From assembly GCF_900142395.1 (NCBI RefSeq), contig NZ_FRAS01000015.1, forward strand, positions 1 through 64,000: a stretch of DNA of 64,000 nucleotides, written 5' to 3'. A model generated the notes under the pieces. That model saw nothing but the letters and a program-made list of their open reading frames with translations. It had not been told where the DNA came from and searched no databases. The stretch is from Hymenobacter psychrotolerans DSM 18569 (GTDB lineage Bacteria; Bacteroidota; Bacteroidia; Cytophagales; Hymenobacteraceae). Shown in pieces: positions 25,299-32,865 of the stretch; the stretch's first letter is position 1; each line of letters opens with the position of its first letter. A program made the position numbers and the translations under genes.

Positions 25299-25826
25299 CT
25301 ATTCCGCTTTCGCCGCTACGGCCTCGCCGGCGTGCTGCTCGGTGTAGGTGTCCAGCAGCTCGCTCAGGTGCTGCAGAATAAAATCAACGGCCAGGAGTTT
25401 CACTTTGTCACAGTCGCCTTCAAACTCCTGGCGCAGCTCGTGGGCGCGGTTCTGGTGCAAAATTGTGAAGTACATCGTGCCCACCGGCTTCTCCTCCGAT
25501 TCTGAGGCCCCGGCTGCGCACAGCCCGGTTACGGCCACGCACACATCGGCGGTGGGCAGGTGCTTGTGCAGGCCCATTACCATTTCGTTGGTCACCTGCT
25601 GGCTTTCGGCGGTGTATAGAGCCAGCGTATCCTTTTTCACGCCCAGCAGGCGGTTTTTCGCAATCGGGTGGTACGTCACGACCGAGCCAAGCAGCACCTC
25701 ACTGCTACCGTCGCCTTTCGCAAACTCGGAGGCCAGCAGCCCGGCCGTGCAGCTTTCCGCCAAAGCCAGGGTAAGCTTGTATTGCAGGAATTTCTTGACG
25801 AGTTTGTTGAGGTCAGCTGGTTTCAT
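25299..25826 (-). CDS. CinA C-terminal domain protein (nicotinamide-nucleotide amidase type)
   Basis: The 175 residues match the stand-alone CinA C-terminal domain (PncC type): LALAESCTAGLLASEF with the catalytic Ser, GSVVTYHPIAKNRLLGV, ESQQVTNEMV, ADVCVAVTGLCAAGASESEEKPVGTMYF and the C-terminal helix. The enzyme deamidates NMN to nicotinate mononucleotide in pyridine-nucleotide recycling. In the usual AVTGxAGP segment the glycine-proline after the alanine is replaced (CAAGAS), which could affect activity. The ATG at 25826 is the natural start. Confidence 0.9.
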   Translation of the reverse strand: MKPADLNKLVKKFLQYKLTLALAESCTAGLLASEFAKGDGSSEVLLGSVVTYHPIAKNRLLGVKKDTLALYTAESQQVTNEMVMGLHKHLPTADVCVAVTGLCAAGASESEEKPVGTMYFTILHQNRAHELRQEFEGDCDKVKLLAVDFILQHLSELLDTYTEQHAGEAVAAKAE

Positions 25827-26038
25827 AGCAGGAGGGAGAACAGAGTGCTACGTCTACGGTGCGAGCCCGCCCAAATGTTATAGCTCAGGTTGCGAAAAGT
25901 GCCCGCCAAGCCGCTACAGCGCAGAAGCTGACTAACAAAAATGCTGCTTGCAGCATAAAATTCCGCGTGCTTCCGTACCTTACCGGCGGCCGGCCACGGC
26001 CGTTTTGTGTTCTCTCACCAACCTTCTACTTCCCACTT

Positions 26039-26290
26039 ATGGCCACTCCCGAAGAATTTGAAGCCGCCGCCGCTCGCAGCAAAGAGCTGCCCGGCAAGCC
26101 CTCCAACACGGTCCTGCTGCAGCTGTATTCGCTCTACAAGCAGGCCAGCGAAGGCGACGTAACCGGCGACCGGCCCGGCGGATTCGATTTCAAAGCCATT
26201 GCCAAATACGATGCCTGGGCCGGCCTGCGGGGCAAATCGCAGGACGAGGCCCGCCAGGAGTACGTGGACCTGGTGAACTCGCTGTTCTAG
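26039..26290 (+). CDS. Acyl-CoA-binding protein
   Basis: The 83-residue ACBP is a four-helix bundle that binds long-chain acyl-CoA in the cytosol. The ATG at 26039 gives the exact family length: MATPEEFEAAAARSKEL, the acyl-CoA-binding LQLYSLYKQASEGDV (Tyr and Lys), FKAIAKYDAWAGLRGKSQDEA and YVDLVN. Upstream codons in the same frame are not family-like. It is monocistronic, followed by a long hairpin. Confidence 0.95.
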   Translation: MATPEEFEAAAARSKELPGKPSNTVLLQLYSLYKQASEGDVTGDRPGGFDFKAIAKYDAWAGLRGKSQDEARQEYVDLVNSLF

Positions 26291-26350
26291 CCTGCCGCCT
26301 TCCGCTCCTTATGTCTGCTTTTCAGCCAGAGCGGCCGGCATAACACGCAA

Positions 26351-26386
26351 ACCGGCCCTGCTTACCATGTGGTAGGCAGGGCCGGC
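26351..26386. terminator. Long hairpin between ACBP and CDGSH genes
   Basis: CCGGCCCTGC-T-TACCA (26352-26367) pairs with TGGTA-G-GCAGGGCCGG (26370-26385). The T-tract is weak, but the position between convergent genes supports a bidirectional terminator. Confidence 0.7.
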
Positions 26387-26412
26387 TTGTGTACCTGGAA
26401 TAGGCGCGGCAC

Positions 26413-26637
26413 CTATACCTTGGGAGCCGGCAGATCGAAGGCTTTGGCGTCGTGCTCGAAGTGGCCTTTGTGCGAGCCGTCGCAGAAGGGCTTGTTAGCG
26501 GAAAGGCCGCAGCGGCAGATGCTGATTCGCTCCCGGCCAGCGAGGCCGTAGGGCTGGCCCTGGGCGTCTACGAGTTCGAAATCGGGACCTTCCACGCGGA
26601 GGGAGCCATTGCTTAGTACGGTGATTTTAGTGGCCAT
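26413..26637 (-). CDS. CDGSH-type iron-sulfur protein
   Basis: The 74-residue protein carries one CDGSH domain with the 2Fe-2S ligands Cys41, Cys43, Cys52 and His56 in ICRCGLSANKPFCDGSH. It is the bacterial single-domain form, with an N-terminal beta segment (ITVLSNGSLRVEGPDFEL). The function is probably electron transfer or cluster transfer; no partner gene is adjacent. Confidence 0.95.
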   Translation of the reverse strand: MATKITVLSNGSLRVEGPDFELVDAQGQPYGLAGRERISICRCGLSANKPFCDGSHKGHFEHDAKAFDLPAPKV

Positions 26638-26717
26638 AAGAAAAGAAGATGTAGCCGCGAAACAGACGCGGCCGGATGAAAGATGCAGGTGTTGTGGCTG
26701 AAAACGACTCCGGCAGA

Positions 26718-27245
26718 CTACTGGCGCTCCGGCAGGTCCTTGCGCAGGACGTAGTCGTTCATCCAGTACGGGCCGATGGCAATATCCTCCTCGCGGTGCA
26801 GCTGGAAGCCTTCGTGCTCGTAGAACGCCAGCGCCGGATTATGCCGGTTTACGTTCAGTTCCAGCCGATGGCCACCCGCCTGCCGCACTGCCTGCTCTAC
26901 GGCGCGCAGCAGTAGCTGCCCAAAGCCGCGCCCCTGGTGCGAAGGCAGGATGTAGATTTTGTTGAGGTGATAAGTGCCCGCCTCTTCTTTGGCCGAGTAG
27001 GAGGCGAAACCGCCGGCCTGCTCCTCGTCGTCGAAGAGGAGCAGAAACTGATGGCCCTGCTCGGTAATCTGGCGCTGCAGCGAAGCCGGCGTGTAAATCA
27101 CGCGGTACATGTAGTCAATCTGCTCCTTCGAGATGATGAACCGGTAGGTAGGCTCCCAGGTCGCTTCGGCCAGCGAAATGATGATTGGAATATCGGGTAA
27201 GGAGGCGGGCCGGATGGTAGCAGAAGCAGCGGAAGCAGGTGACAT
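26718..27245 (-). CDS. GNAT family N-acetyltransferase
   Basis: The protein has about 175 residues; the ATG at 27245 is preferred, and one at 27263 would add six residues. The GNAT order is visible: ATIRPASLPDIPIIISLAEATW, the beta strands FLLLFDDEEQAGGFASYS, the acetyl-CoA-binding LPSHQGRGFGQLLL, then LELNVNRHNPALAFYEHEGF. This resembles the diamine/peptide acetyltransferase group, substrate unknown. It is divergent from the coiled-coil protein gene at 27388. Confidence 0.93.
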   Translation of the reverse strand: MSPASAASATIRPASLPDIPIIISLAEATWEPTYRFIISKEQIDYMYRVIYTPASLQRQITEQGHQFLLLFDDEEQAGGFASYSAKEEAGTYHLNKIYILPSHQGRGFGQLLLRAVEQAVRQAGGHRLELNVNRHNPALAFYEHEGFQLHREEDIAIGPYWMNDYVLRKDLPERQ

Positions 27246-27387
27246 AGGCTGCAAAAACGGCATTATTTGCCTGAAATCCGAACCCAAACCCGGCGCTTCC
27301 TCGTTTTTGGGCCAGAAATTGCCTGCTCCGGCATACCGGGCCGGCGCCGCGTGGCGTTGTGCCTTCATTGCCTCCTTTCCCAGACCT

Positions 27388-28044
27388 ATGAAATCATTCC
27401 CGCTTTTTTTGGCCGCCAGCTTGTTCTCTGTTTCGGCTGCCGTGGCGCAGCAAAGCCCCTCAACTACCACTTCGCGCCCTTCTACCAGCAGCACTGCCAC
27501 CGCCGTGGAGCGTGACTTGCGCATTTTTGCCGATTGGGTGAGTGAGAAAGTCAGCAAGACTGCCGACGAAATTGCCCGCGAAACGCCCCGCGTAACGGAA
27601 GAATTCAACCGGCAGAGCAAGCGCATCGACAAAGCAGTGGACAGCCTGACAGTGGAAGGCAAGCGCGAATACTCCATCCAGAAGAAACGCTACGGCGACT
27701 GGTCGGCCCGGCGCGACAGCCTGGACCGGGCGGCCCGCCAACCCCAGACCGCCCAACAGGCGCAGGACCGGCTGCTGGGCGAGAAAGTGGTGCTCAACCA
27801 GGCCCGTGCCACCGAGCTGCCCGACCTGTACGCCCGCTTCATTGAAACCACCCGCGCCCAGCGCCGCCAATGGTCTTCCGCCGACTGGAGCAATGCCTCG
27901 GCCGTGCTGGGCCGCCTGAACGCCCGCTACGAGCAGGTGCGCGAGCAGTTGCCGCTCGAAGAGCGGGTCCGGATCCGGTCCTGGCAGGGCGAGTTCCGGA
28001 CCCTGGAAAAAGCCCGCGACGTGAAAGGCGTGATGGCCGAATAA
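27388..28044 (+). CDS. Exported helical protein of unknown function
   Basis: The 218-residue product has a signal peptide (MKSFPLFLAASLFSVSAAVAQQ), a Ser/Thr-rich linker to about residue 38, and then an almost entirely helical, highly charged body (SEKVSKTADEIARETPRVTEEFN, YARFIETTRAQRRQWSSADWSNA). The pattern SADW...LN.RYEQVR is typical of Bacteroidetes periplasmic proteins with DUF6565-like helices, an uncertain match. It is followed by a strong terminator. Confidence 0.78.
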   Translation: MKSFPLFLAASLFSVSAAVAQQSPSTTTSRPSTSSTATAVERDLRIFADWVSEKVSKTADEIARETPRVTEEFNRQSKRIDKAVDSLTVEGKREYSIQKKRYGDWSARRDSLDRAARQPQTAQQAQDRLLGEKVVLNQARATELPDLYARFIETTRAQRRQWSSADWSNASAVLGRLNARYEQVREQLPLEERVRIRSWQGEFRTLEKARDVKGVMAE

Positions 28045-28068
28045 CCGGCGGCTAGTATTCGTATCAAA

Positions 28069-28108
28069 GAAAAAGCCGGCTTTGCGCATAGCAGAGCCGG
28101 CTTTTTTG
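28069..28108. terminator. Bidirectional terminator
   Basis: AAAAAGCCGGCTTTGC pairs with GCAGAGCCGGCTTTTTT between the convergent genes ending at 28044 and 28119. Confidence 0.9.
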
Positions 28109-28118
28109 TGAATGTAAG

Positions 28119-28595
28119 CTACGCTTGCCGGCGCAGCCACGTAAGGGCCGTGTCCAGGTCATAGAACAGCTGAATGGACAGCTGCCGGCTGACGCGGGCC
28201 GCAAAATCGAGGGCAGAAGGCTGGTTGAGCATATCGGGGGCAAATACGTAGGCAAACGCCCGCAGGCCATGCCGGAGCGTGAGCGGCAGCCACTCAACCT
28301 CCAGCCAGTCCATGCTTTCAGTCCAGTCGCCGGTGGCCACGCTTTTGTCGTTGAGCAGCAAAGCCGGCTGCAGTTGCTGCTGCGCTACCAGCGCCGCCCG
28401 CGCCCCTGCCACCACCGATTCGGCCGTAAGATTGCCAAACCATTGCGCATAGAGCAGGCTTTCGGCAGTGTAGTATAACAGGCGCAGCAGGGGCGCGCCG
28501 TGCTCATCGCGCAGCAAACCCAGGTGCTCTGCTCTTGGTGGCGGCGTATACCCCGGTTCGGGCTCGGGAGAGAGAATGGAAGCGGGAACGGACAT
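28119..28595 (-). CDS. Hypothetical protein with possible STAS/SpoIIAA-like fold
   Basis: The 158 residues begin with a Pro-rich N-terminus. An alternating strand-helix pattern follows: LLRLLYYTAESLLYAQWFGNLTAESVVAGARAAL, ALLLNDKSVATGDWTESMDWLEVEWLP, AFAYVFAPDM and a C-terminal helix. The YAQWFGNLTAESV... and LLNDKS segments resemble the core of SpoIIAA-like STAS domains often found in Bacteroidetes stress or signalling proteins. The match is weak, so the fold call is tentative. It stands alone. Confidence 0.7.
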   Translation of the reverse strand: MSVPASILSPEPEPGYTPPPRAEHLGLLRDEHGAPLLRLLYYTAESLLYAQWFGNLTAESVVAGARAALVAQQQLQPALLLNDKSVATGDWTESMDWLEVEWLPLTLRHGLRAFAYVFAPDMLNQPSALDFAARVSRQLSIQLFYDLDTALTWLRRQA

Positions 28596-28671
28596 GTTGC
28601 GGACAGCACAGAGCCAGGGTGAAATATTGCAACGTCATAATATAAAAAAGGGTGCCGGTGTTCACCACAGA

Positions 28672-28706
28672 TTTGGCGGCCGCTTCGGGCGGGTTATGTA
28701 CTTTTG
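28672..28706 (+). promoter_or_regulatory. Promoter of the deoxynucleoside kinase gene
   Basis: TTTG at 28672-28675 and TACTTTTG (TAnnTTTG) at 28699-28706 form a Bacteroidetes promoter with a slightly long 23-base spacer. The start codon is at 28753. Confidence 0.6.
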
Positions 28707-28752
28707 TGGTTCGGGCCAGACCACGGCGGCGGCCGCGCTTTTATTCTGACTT

Positions 28753-29376
28753 ATGCACATTGCCATCGTCGGCAACATTGGGGCCGGCAAAACCACGCTG
28801 GCCAACAAGCTGGCTCATCATTTCAACTGGGAAGTGTTTCTGGAAGATGTGGACCACAACCCGTATCTGAAGGATTTCTATGACGATATGCCCCGCTGGG
28901 CGTTTCATCTGCAGGTGTATTTCCTCAACAGCCGCTTCCGCCAGACCCAGCACATCAAGAAGCTGCAGGAAGCCAGCAAAGGCGTAATTCAGGACCGCAC
29001 TATCTACGAGGACGCCCACATCTTTGCGGCCAACCTGCACCAGTCGCGCCTGATGACGGAGCGCGACTACCAGAACTATATGGGCCTGTTCGAATCCATG
29101 ATCAGCATGGTAGACCCGCCGGATCTGCTGCTGTACCTGCGCGCCGACCTGCCCAAACTGGTGCAGCAGATTGAGCGCCGCAACCGCGACTACGAAAACA
29201 ACATCAAGATAGAATACCTGCGCCACCTCAACGAGCACTACGAGGAGTGGATTTCCGGCTATAAGCACGGCAAGCTGCTCATCGTGGATGTAAACAACCT
29301 CGATTACGTGAGCAACCCCGAAGATCTGAGCGTTGTGATTGAGCGCATCAACAGCACCCTGTTTGGGCTGTTTTAG
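28753..29376 (+). CDS. Deoxynucleoside kinase
   Basis: The 207-residue protein is of the deoxyadenosine/deoxyguanosine kinase type, phosphorylating deoxynucleosides in the salvage pathway. Motifs are the P-loop GNIGAGKT at 7-14, the ED pair in WEVFLEDVDHNPYL, the substrate region FHLQVYFLNSRFRQTQ, the DRTIYED signature near residue 81, and the lid with IERRNRDYEN. Length and order fit the family, and the gene is flanked by its own promoter and terminator. Confidence 0.95.
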   Translation: MHIAIVGNIGAGKTTLANKLAHHFNWEVFLEDVDHNPYLKDFYDDMPRWAFHLQVYFLNSRFRQTQHIKKLQEASKGVIQDRTIYEDAHIFAANLHQSRLMTERDYQNYMGLFESMISMVDPPDLLLYLRADLPKLVQQIERRNRDYENNIKIEYLRHLNEHYEEWISGYKHGKLLIVDVNNLDYVSNPEDLSVVIERINSTLFGLF

Positions 29377-29393
29377 CCACGCAGTCGTTCTTA

Positions 29394-29441
29394 AAAAGCC
29401 AGGCCCTCTGTACCGCGCGTAGTACAGAGGGCCTGGCTTTT
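29394..29441. terminator. Bidirectional terminator with a perfect 20-bp stem
   Basis: AAAAGCCAGGCCCTCTGTAC (29394-29413) pairs with its complement at 29422-29441, with A and T runs on the two sides, between convergent genes. Confidence 0.92.
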
Positions 29442-29463
29442 CAGGCAAGGTGGTTGATGTTGA

Positions 29464-30129
29464 CTATTTCACGGCTTCGTTCAGGAAATGCACGAAAGGC
29501 TGCGCCGCCCGCCAGGCTGTAAGCACGCGCCTCGCAAAGTCGGGGCGGAGCACTTCCGCGTCGGAGAAAGGCTGCCACACGAAAAAGCGTTTCAGCCGCA
29601 GCCATTCGATGTCCGGGTCGTGGCGGTTGTAGCCTTTGGGGGCGGTTTTGAGGGCGTCGCTGCGGTCGAGGCTGGCCGGAAAGTGCTGCAGGAAGTCCGG
29701 TGCTTCGCGCACGGCGTGGAAGGCGGGCGCATTGTAGTGGATTTCCTGCCGAATGCGGGCCAGTTGCTGCGGCTCGGGTTCCCAGCGTCCGGCTCCCACA
29801 TACGACTCGCCGCCCGGCTCCAGCGCCACAAAGTAGCCCGCCCACGGACTCAGGCGCCCGCCTTGTTTCAGCCCGGCGCTCATGTGGCGCTTATAGGTTT
29901 CGGGGTCGCGCTGCGAACGGTCGTTTTTGTGCAACCGGTACATTACATCGGCCGGAGTAAGGCCGCGCAGGCCGGGTTCCATGTCCTGCAGCTCCTTGAG
30001 CATCTGGCTGATGAAGGCCGTAAACTCGGCGCGGGCCCGTTGGTAGTCAGCACGGTGCTCATCCATCCAGGCTTTGTGGTTGTGGGCAGCCAGCTGTCGA
30101 AGAAATTCCAGTATAAACGCTCGGTCCAT
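29464..30129 (-). CDS. DUF2461 family protein
   Basis: The ATG at 30129 gives 221 residues with the DUF2461 (TIGR02453-like) pattern: FLRQLAAHNHKAWMDEHRADYQRAR at the start, VMYRLHKNDRSQRDPETYKRHMSAG, GGRLSPWAGYFVALEPGGESYVGAG in the middle, and APKGYNRHDPDIEWLRLKRFFV. The family is widespread in bacteria with no biochemical function that I know. It is cytosolic, with no operon partner. Confidence 0.92.
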   Translation of the reverse strand: MDRAFILEFLRQLAAHNHKAWMDEHRADYQRARAEFTAFISQMLKELQDMEPGLRGLTPADVMYRLHKNDRSQRDPETYKRHMSAGLKQGGRLSPWAGYFVALEPGGESYVGAGRWEPEPQQLARIRQEIHYNAPAFHAVREAPDFLQHFPASLDRSDALKTAPKGYNRHDPDIEWLRLKRFFVWQPFSDAEVLRPDFARRVLTAWRAAQPFVHFLNEAVK

Positions 30130-30196
30130 AGCGGTAAAAGATGACGAAAAGGAAAGCCGGGGCGCCACAGCGGCCCGGCCACGCCTTTCTACGCAA

Positions 30197-30241
30197 CAAA
30201 GCCCCCGGAAGCCGCTGGCCGGCTTTCTTCGGGGGGCTTTG
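30197..30241 (-). terminator. Imperfect hairpin downstream of the MOSC gene
   Basis: CAAAGCCCCC...CGG and CCG...GGGGGGCTTTG form an imperfect stem around 30197-30241. On the minus strand only a short T-rich tail follows, so this is a weak terminator call. Confidence 0.5.
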
Positions 30242-30365
30242 CTGCTTTCCGCAGCCGTGACCAGCACCAAGGCTTGGGAAAAGCTGCTGCTACCGGCTTC
30301 CTGTTTCGTCAGGCCTTGGCCGGCTGCTTCCTGATAAAACCTGGGAAGCAAAGCGGCTGCTTGCT

Positions 30366-31190
30366 CTATCGGGTACTCTGTACCAGCACCGGGTCGCCGG
30401 TGCGGAGCAGGCCGCGGCCGGGGCCGGTTACGTTCTGCCCGAACATGACCTTGCTGCCCTGGCTGCGGTAGGTGGCCAGGGTGCGCAGCGGCTCGCCAGT
30501 GGCGTTTTTTTCTGCTGTGCGCTGGTCTACGGTGGTCATGACGCAGCGCCCGCAAGCCCGCACGGCCCGGAACGGCAATTCGCCTACCTGAAAATGCTCC
30601 CAGGTATCTTCCGCAAACGCCTCGCCGCCGCTGAACACTAGGTTAGGGCGGAAGCGGTCCATCAGGACAGGCTCCGCAAGGCGGCCATTAAGTTCATCCA
30701 GGGAGCTTTGCCCAATAAGCAGGAACGGGTAGCCGTCGGCGAAGCTCACCAACTGGCCCTCGGGGTTTAGCTCCGGCTCTACGTCGCGGCGCACCATATC
30801 CGACATGTACACCAGCTTGCAGGCGCGACCCAACGCCTCGCTCAGCCATTCGTCGGCGGTGCGGGCTCCACGCCAGGCAAACACCATGTCGTCCCAGATA
30901 GTCACGAACAGGGTGCGTTCGGGCGTGGCTTCAAACGGAATGTAGAGCGGCAGCAGATCGGGGCGCTGGGCATGCGTGAGCAGGAACCCGTTGTGGGCCG
31001 GCGCCACGCGGAGCAGCGCCATTTCCGGAATCTGCCGTTGGGTCATGAAGCGGTTTTGCTCGTCTACCAGCAGCCAGCGCCGGTCGTGGCGCAAGCCGCG
31101 CGGCTCTATTTCGGCGTGTGCTACCCGGATGCCGCCCAGCGACTTGACAGGGTAGATGTACAGGTCTTGCAGCAGGAGAGGAGAGGCCAT
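30366..31190 (-). CDS. MOSC-domain protein (molybdenum-cofactor/mARC-like)
   Basis: The 274 residues have an N-terminal MOSC beta-barrel (LYIYPVKSLGGIRVAHAEIEPRGLRHDRRWLLVDEQ) and a C-terminal MOSC domain with FADGYPFLLIGQSSLDELN, RFRPNLVFSGGEAFAEDTW and the conserved cysteine region RACGRCVMTTVD, whose Cys is the molybdenum ligand in mARC-type enzymes. It probably reduces N-hydroxylated or sulfoxide substrates, or handles sulfur for the molybdenum cofactor; the ferredoxin domain seen in YcbX-like proteins is absent. A TACCTTCG box lies shortly upstream of the start. Confidence 0.93.
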   Translation of the reverse strand: MASPLLLQDLYIYPVKSLGGIRVAHAEIEPRGLRHDRRWLLVDEQNRFMTQRQIPEMALLRVAPAHNGFLLTHAQRPDLLPLYIPFEATPERTLFVTIWDDMVFAWRGARTADEWLSEALGRACKLVYMSDMVRRDVEPELNPEGQLVSFADGYPFLLIGQSSLDELNGRLAEPVLMDRFRPNLVFSGGEAFAEDTWEHFQVGELPFRAVRACGRCVMTTVDQRTAEKNATGEPLRTLATYRSQGSKVMFGQNVTGPGRGLLRTGDPVLVQSTR

Positions 31191-31356
31191 GCAGCGAAGG
31201 TACGCGGTACGTCCCGGACGAAGAAACCAGTATTGACACCTGCATAAAAGTCAGTTACTTGCGGCTGTCAGCGTAGGACTAAACTATCTGGCCTTCCACT
31301 GGTACGTTTTCTGGGCGGCATAGCGCATATGCCGCCCACTTTTACGCGTTGCTGCT

Positions 31357-32289
31357 TTAGTGCAGGGGGCGTTTCTTAATCATGCCGCCTTTGGTGTCTT
31401 TCACGCTGTGCATCACCATGAAGGCCTGCACGTCAATGTGTTCTACCTCGGCTTTGAGGCGGGAAAGCTCCAGTCGCGTAATCACCGTGAAGACGATATC
31501 CACTGCGTTGGGCTGGTCGCCGTGGGTGCCGAAGCCGCCTTTGCCGTTGTAGACGGTCGCCCCGCGGCCCAGCTTCTCGGTAATCATGCGGCGAACTGCA
31601 TCGGAGCGGCCCGAAACGATGGTCACCCCGATATACTCCTCAATGCCATCAATAATGAAGTCGATGGTTTTGGCGGCCGACAGGTAGGCCAGGATGGAAT
31701 ACAGCGCAGTTTCGACCGACAGAATCCAGGCCGCCACGGCGAAGATGCAGATGTTGAAGAGCAGGATAATGTCGCCGACTGTGAGGCTGGTTTTCTTGCT
31801 CAGGTACACGGCCAGAATTTCGGTGCCATCGAGCACCCCGCCGCCCCGCATAGCCAACCCGATGCCGGCGCCCAGGAAAAAGCCTCCAAAAACGGAAATC
31901 AGCAGCTTATCCTGCGTCAGATTGGGAAACGTGACCAGTAGCAGGGCAATGGCCAGCCCAATAATGGCGGCCAACGACTTAAACGCCAGCACCCGGTCCA
32001 TCTGGAAATACGCCATGATGATGAACGGGATGTTGATGACCACAATCAGCACCGATAGGGGCCAGTCGGTGAGCTGGCGCACCAGCAGCGAGATGCCCGT
32101 AACGCCGCCGTCGATGAAGTCATTGGGCAGCAAAAAGGCCTTCAGGCCGAAGGCCGCCGAGAAAACGCCGGCCAGCAGCAGCAGGCCGCTGGAGATGTTG
32201 TGGCGCAGCCAGTGGGCCTTGGAGCGCTGTTCGGGCGACACGGAAAGCGGCCGGTTGGCGGGAAGCTGGTCTAGCGGGAAGTCCGACAT
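31357..32289 (-). CDS. YitT family membrane protein
   Basis: The 310-residue protein has five to six TM helices (FGLKAFLLPNDFIDGGVTGISLLV, LSVLIVVINIPFIIM, GGFFLGAGIGLAMRGGGVLDGTEILAVYLSK) and a C-terminal soluble DUF2179 domain (TIVSGRSDAVRRMITEKLGRGATVYNGKGGFG). The order is that of the YitT family, with unknown substrate. A hydrophilic extension of about 30 residues precedes the first TM helix. Confidence 0.94.
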   Translation of the reverse strand: MSDFPLDQLPANRPLSVSPEQRSKAHWLRHNISSGLLLLAGVFSAAFGLKAFLLPNDFIDGGVTGISLLVRQLTDWPLSVLIVVINIPFIIMAYFQMDRVLAFKSLAAIIGLAIALLLVTFPNLTQDKLLISVFGGFFLGAGIGLAMRGGGVLDGTEILAVYLSKKTSLTVGDIILLFNICIFAVAAWILSVETALYSILAYLSAAKTIDFIIDGIEEYIGVTIVSGRSDAVRRMITEKLGRGATVYNGKGGFGTHGDQPNAVDIVFTVITRLELSRLKAEVEHIDVQAFMVMHSVKDTKGGMIKKRPLH

Positions 32290-32429
32290 AAGGCAAAGGA
32301 AAGCAGTGAGGAGGCATGCGCTGGCACCCCCGAAACGAGCGTGAGCGGTGCAGACTGGCCCGGATTTTGGAAACCGCCGTCTGCGGTAGCCGCCGGCTGC
32401 CTGCAGTAGATACGTTAGCCCGCAGGAAT

Positions 32430-32786
32430 ATGAGACAATTTGCGCTTTTTCAAGGTAGAATAAATCGTGTCGACTTAGTGGTGCGCCTGTTGCTGTGCTT
32501 TTCGCCGCTGCTGCCGGCCTACTATCTGCCGGCCCCGCCCCACAACTGGCTGCATGTGCTGCTGGCCGGGCTGGTGCTGGCCGTGTGCACGGCCCTGGCC
32601 GCGGCGGTGGCCGTGCGCCGCCTCCACGACCTGTACCTGAGTGGCTGGTATGCGCTGGCGCTGCTGGTTCCGGTCATCAATCTGCCCGCGTATGTGCTGC
32701 TGGTGCTGCTGCCCGGCACGCCGGCCGCCAACCCCTGGGGGCCGGTGCCGGGTACGGAGCCCCGCCTGGCACGAACCGGCCGCTAG
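32430..32786 (+). CDS. DUF805-like small membrane protein
   Basis: The ATG at 32430 gives 118 residues with three or four hydrophobic helices and the DUF805 pattern of an N-terminal aromatic-rich segment (FALFQGRINRVD), AVRRLHDLYLSGWYALALLVPVINL and a short Pro-rich tail (NPWGPVPG). The RRLHD.YLSGW motif is characteristic of the family. No function is known to me. Confidence 0.88.
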   Translation: MRQFALFQGRINRVDLVVRLLLCFSPLLPAYYLPAPPHNWLHVLLAGLVLAVCTALAAAVAVRRLHDLYLSGWYALALLVPVINLPAYVLLVLLPGTPAANPWGPVPGTEPRLARTGR

Positions 32787-32807
32787 CCCCGGCCTGGCCT
32801 GCTAAAC

Positions 32808-32849
32808 GCAGAAAGCCGTTGCCCCACGTACGGAGCAACGGCTTTCTGC
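32808..32849. terminator. Bidirectional terminator
   Basis: GCAGAAAGCCGTTGC pairs with GCAACGGCTTTCTGC between the convergent DUF805 and subtilase genes. Confidence 0.88.
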
Positions 32850-32865
32850 TGTTCTGTGCCTACGG

